A stretch of 21,419 bases of DNA from Candidatus Methanoperedens sp. (GTDB lineage Archaea > Halobacteriota > Methanosarcinia > Methanosarcinales > Methanoperedenaceae). A program made the translations under genes and the position numbers. The notes below the pieces were generated by a model. That model was not told the origin of the DNA. It was given only the letters and a program-made list of their open reading frames with translations, and did no database searches. The stretch covers positions 1-21,419 of the forward strand of contig JAPMTY010000116.1 of NCBI GenBank assembly GCA_026552835.1. The letters are read 5' to 3'. Positions 21,381 to 21,419 of the stretch are shown here, piece by piece; positions within the stretch are counted from its first letter, which is position 1, and each line of letters begins with the position of its first letter.

Positions 21381-21419
21381 ATGAATGATGGTAAGGAAAG
21401 CTTTGTTGAGCTTGAGGAG
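21381..21419 (+). CDS. Start of an unidentified gene (truncated by window end), possibly a DHH/RecJ-type protein
   Basis: ATG at 21381 opens 13 codons to the window edge (MNDGKESFVELEE). It lies 6 bp after the rps15 stop, so the two are probably co-transcribed. In several methanogens a DHH-family RecJ-like exonuclease gene follows rps15. That identity rests on remembered gene order only, since the fragment is too short to classify. Confidence 0.4.
   Translation, partial: MNDGKESFVELEE

Noticed and set aside
1..21419. CRISPR arrays, insertion sequences, rRNA or tRNA genes
   Set aside because: No regularly spaced repeats, transposase-like proteins with terminal repeats, or recognisable structural RNA sequences were seen on either strand.

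Overview
The window reads as chromosomal DNA of a euryarchaeon, most likely of the Methanosarcinales or ANME-2 / Methanoperedens type. This placement is inferred from gene content, not from a database search. The supporting genes are an archaeal-type PheT, the archaeal tRNA(Ile2) agmatidine synthetase TiaS, a ThiD-ThiN fusion, diphthine synthase, archaeal Trm5, long-form ribosomal protein S15, and a single-stranded DNA-binding RPA with COG3390-type RPA-associated proteins. TATA boxes lying 25-30 bp before start codons, with no ribosome binding site between, also fit an archaeon with many leaderless transcripts.

Layout, left to right. (1) 1-1966, plus strand: the end of an RND-family membrane transporter followed by a membrane-anchored CARDB/S-layer-like protein. 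(2) 1975-3939, minus: pheT, carrying an unusual in-frame insertion near its C-terminus. (3) 4068-5621, plus: a three-gene set of a four-helix membrane protein, a DUF169 protein and a small protein with four cysteines at exact heptad spacing. (4) 5627-7015, minus: a DODA-type extradiol dioxygenase and a minimal nucleotidyltransferase. Two gene relics lie here: one is clearly the C-terminus of a HEPN protein, the usual partner of such a nucleotidyltransferase. (5) 7114-9227, minus: a very AT-rich two-gene cassette, a SAM-dependent methyltransferase coupled by an ATGA overlap to a DUF1848 protein. (6) 9259-11435, minus: the replication operon rpa, RPA-associated protein copy 2, RPA-associated protein copy 1, closed by a perfect hairpin plus T-run terminator. 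(7) 11567-14640: nadE (+), tiaS (-) and an archaeal HTH regulator (+). (8) 14641-16608, plus: an accessory stretch with an AT-rich HEPN/DUF4145-like gene and a TumA/TumE-type toxin-antitoxin pair. (9) 16622-21419: a class I methyltransferase (-), thiDN (+), a 45-residue basic protein (+), dphB (-), a 43-residue membrane peptide (+), trm5 (+), rps15 (+) and the first codons of a further gene.

The core genes centre on translation (pheT, tiaS, dphB, trm5, rps15), DNA replication and repair (rpa and partners) and cofactors (nadE, thiDN). The accessory parts (4, 5 and 8) hold HEPN, nucleotidyltransferase and TumE domains of the toxin-antitoxin and RNA-targeting type. They show sharp composition shifts and gene debris.

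Three things most deserve a second look. First, the roughly 115-residue, AT-rich, internally duplicated SH3/KOW-like insertion inside PheT. Second, the methyltransferase-DUF1848 cassette that appears to have replaced most of a HEPN gene; its DUF1848 protein has a radical-SAM-like CX3CX2C cluster and a PCNA-binding-like tail. Third, the heptad-cysteine protein beside DUF169.
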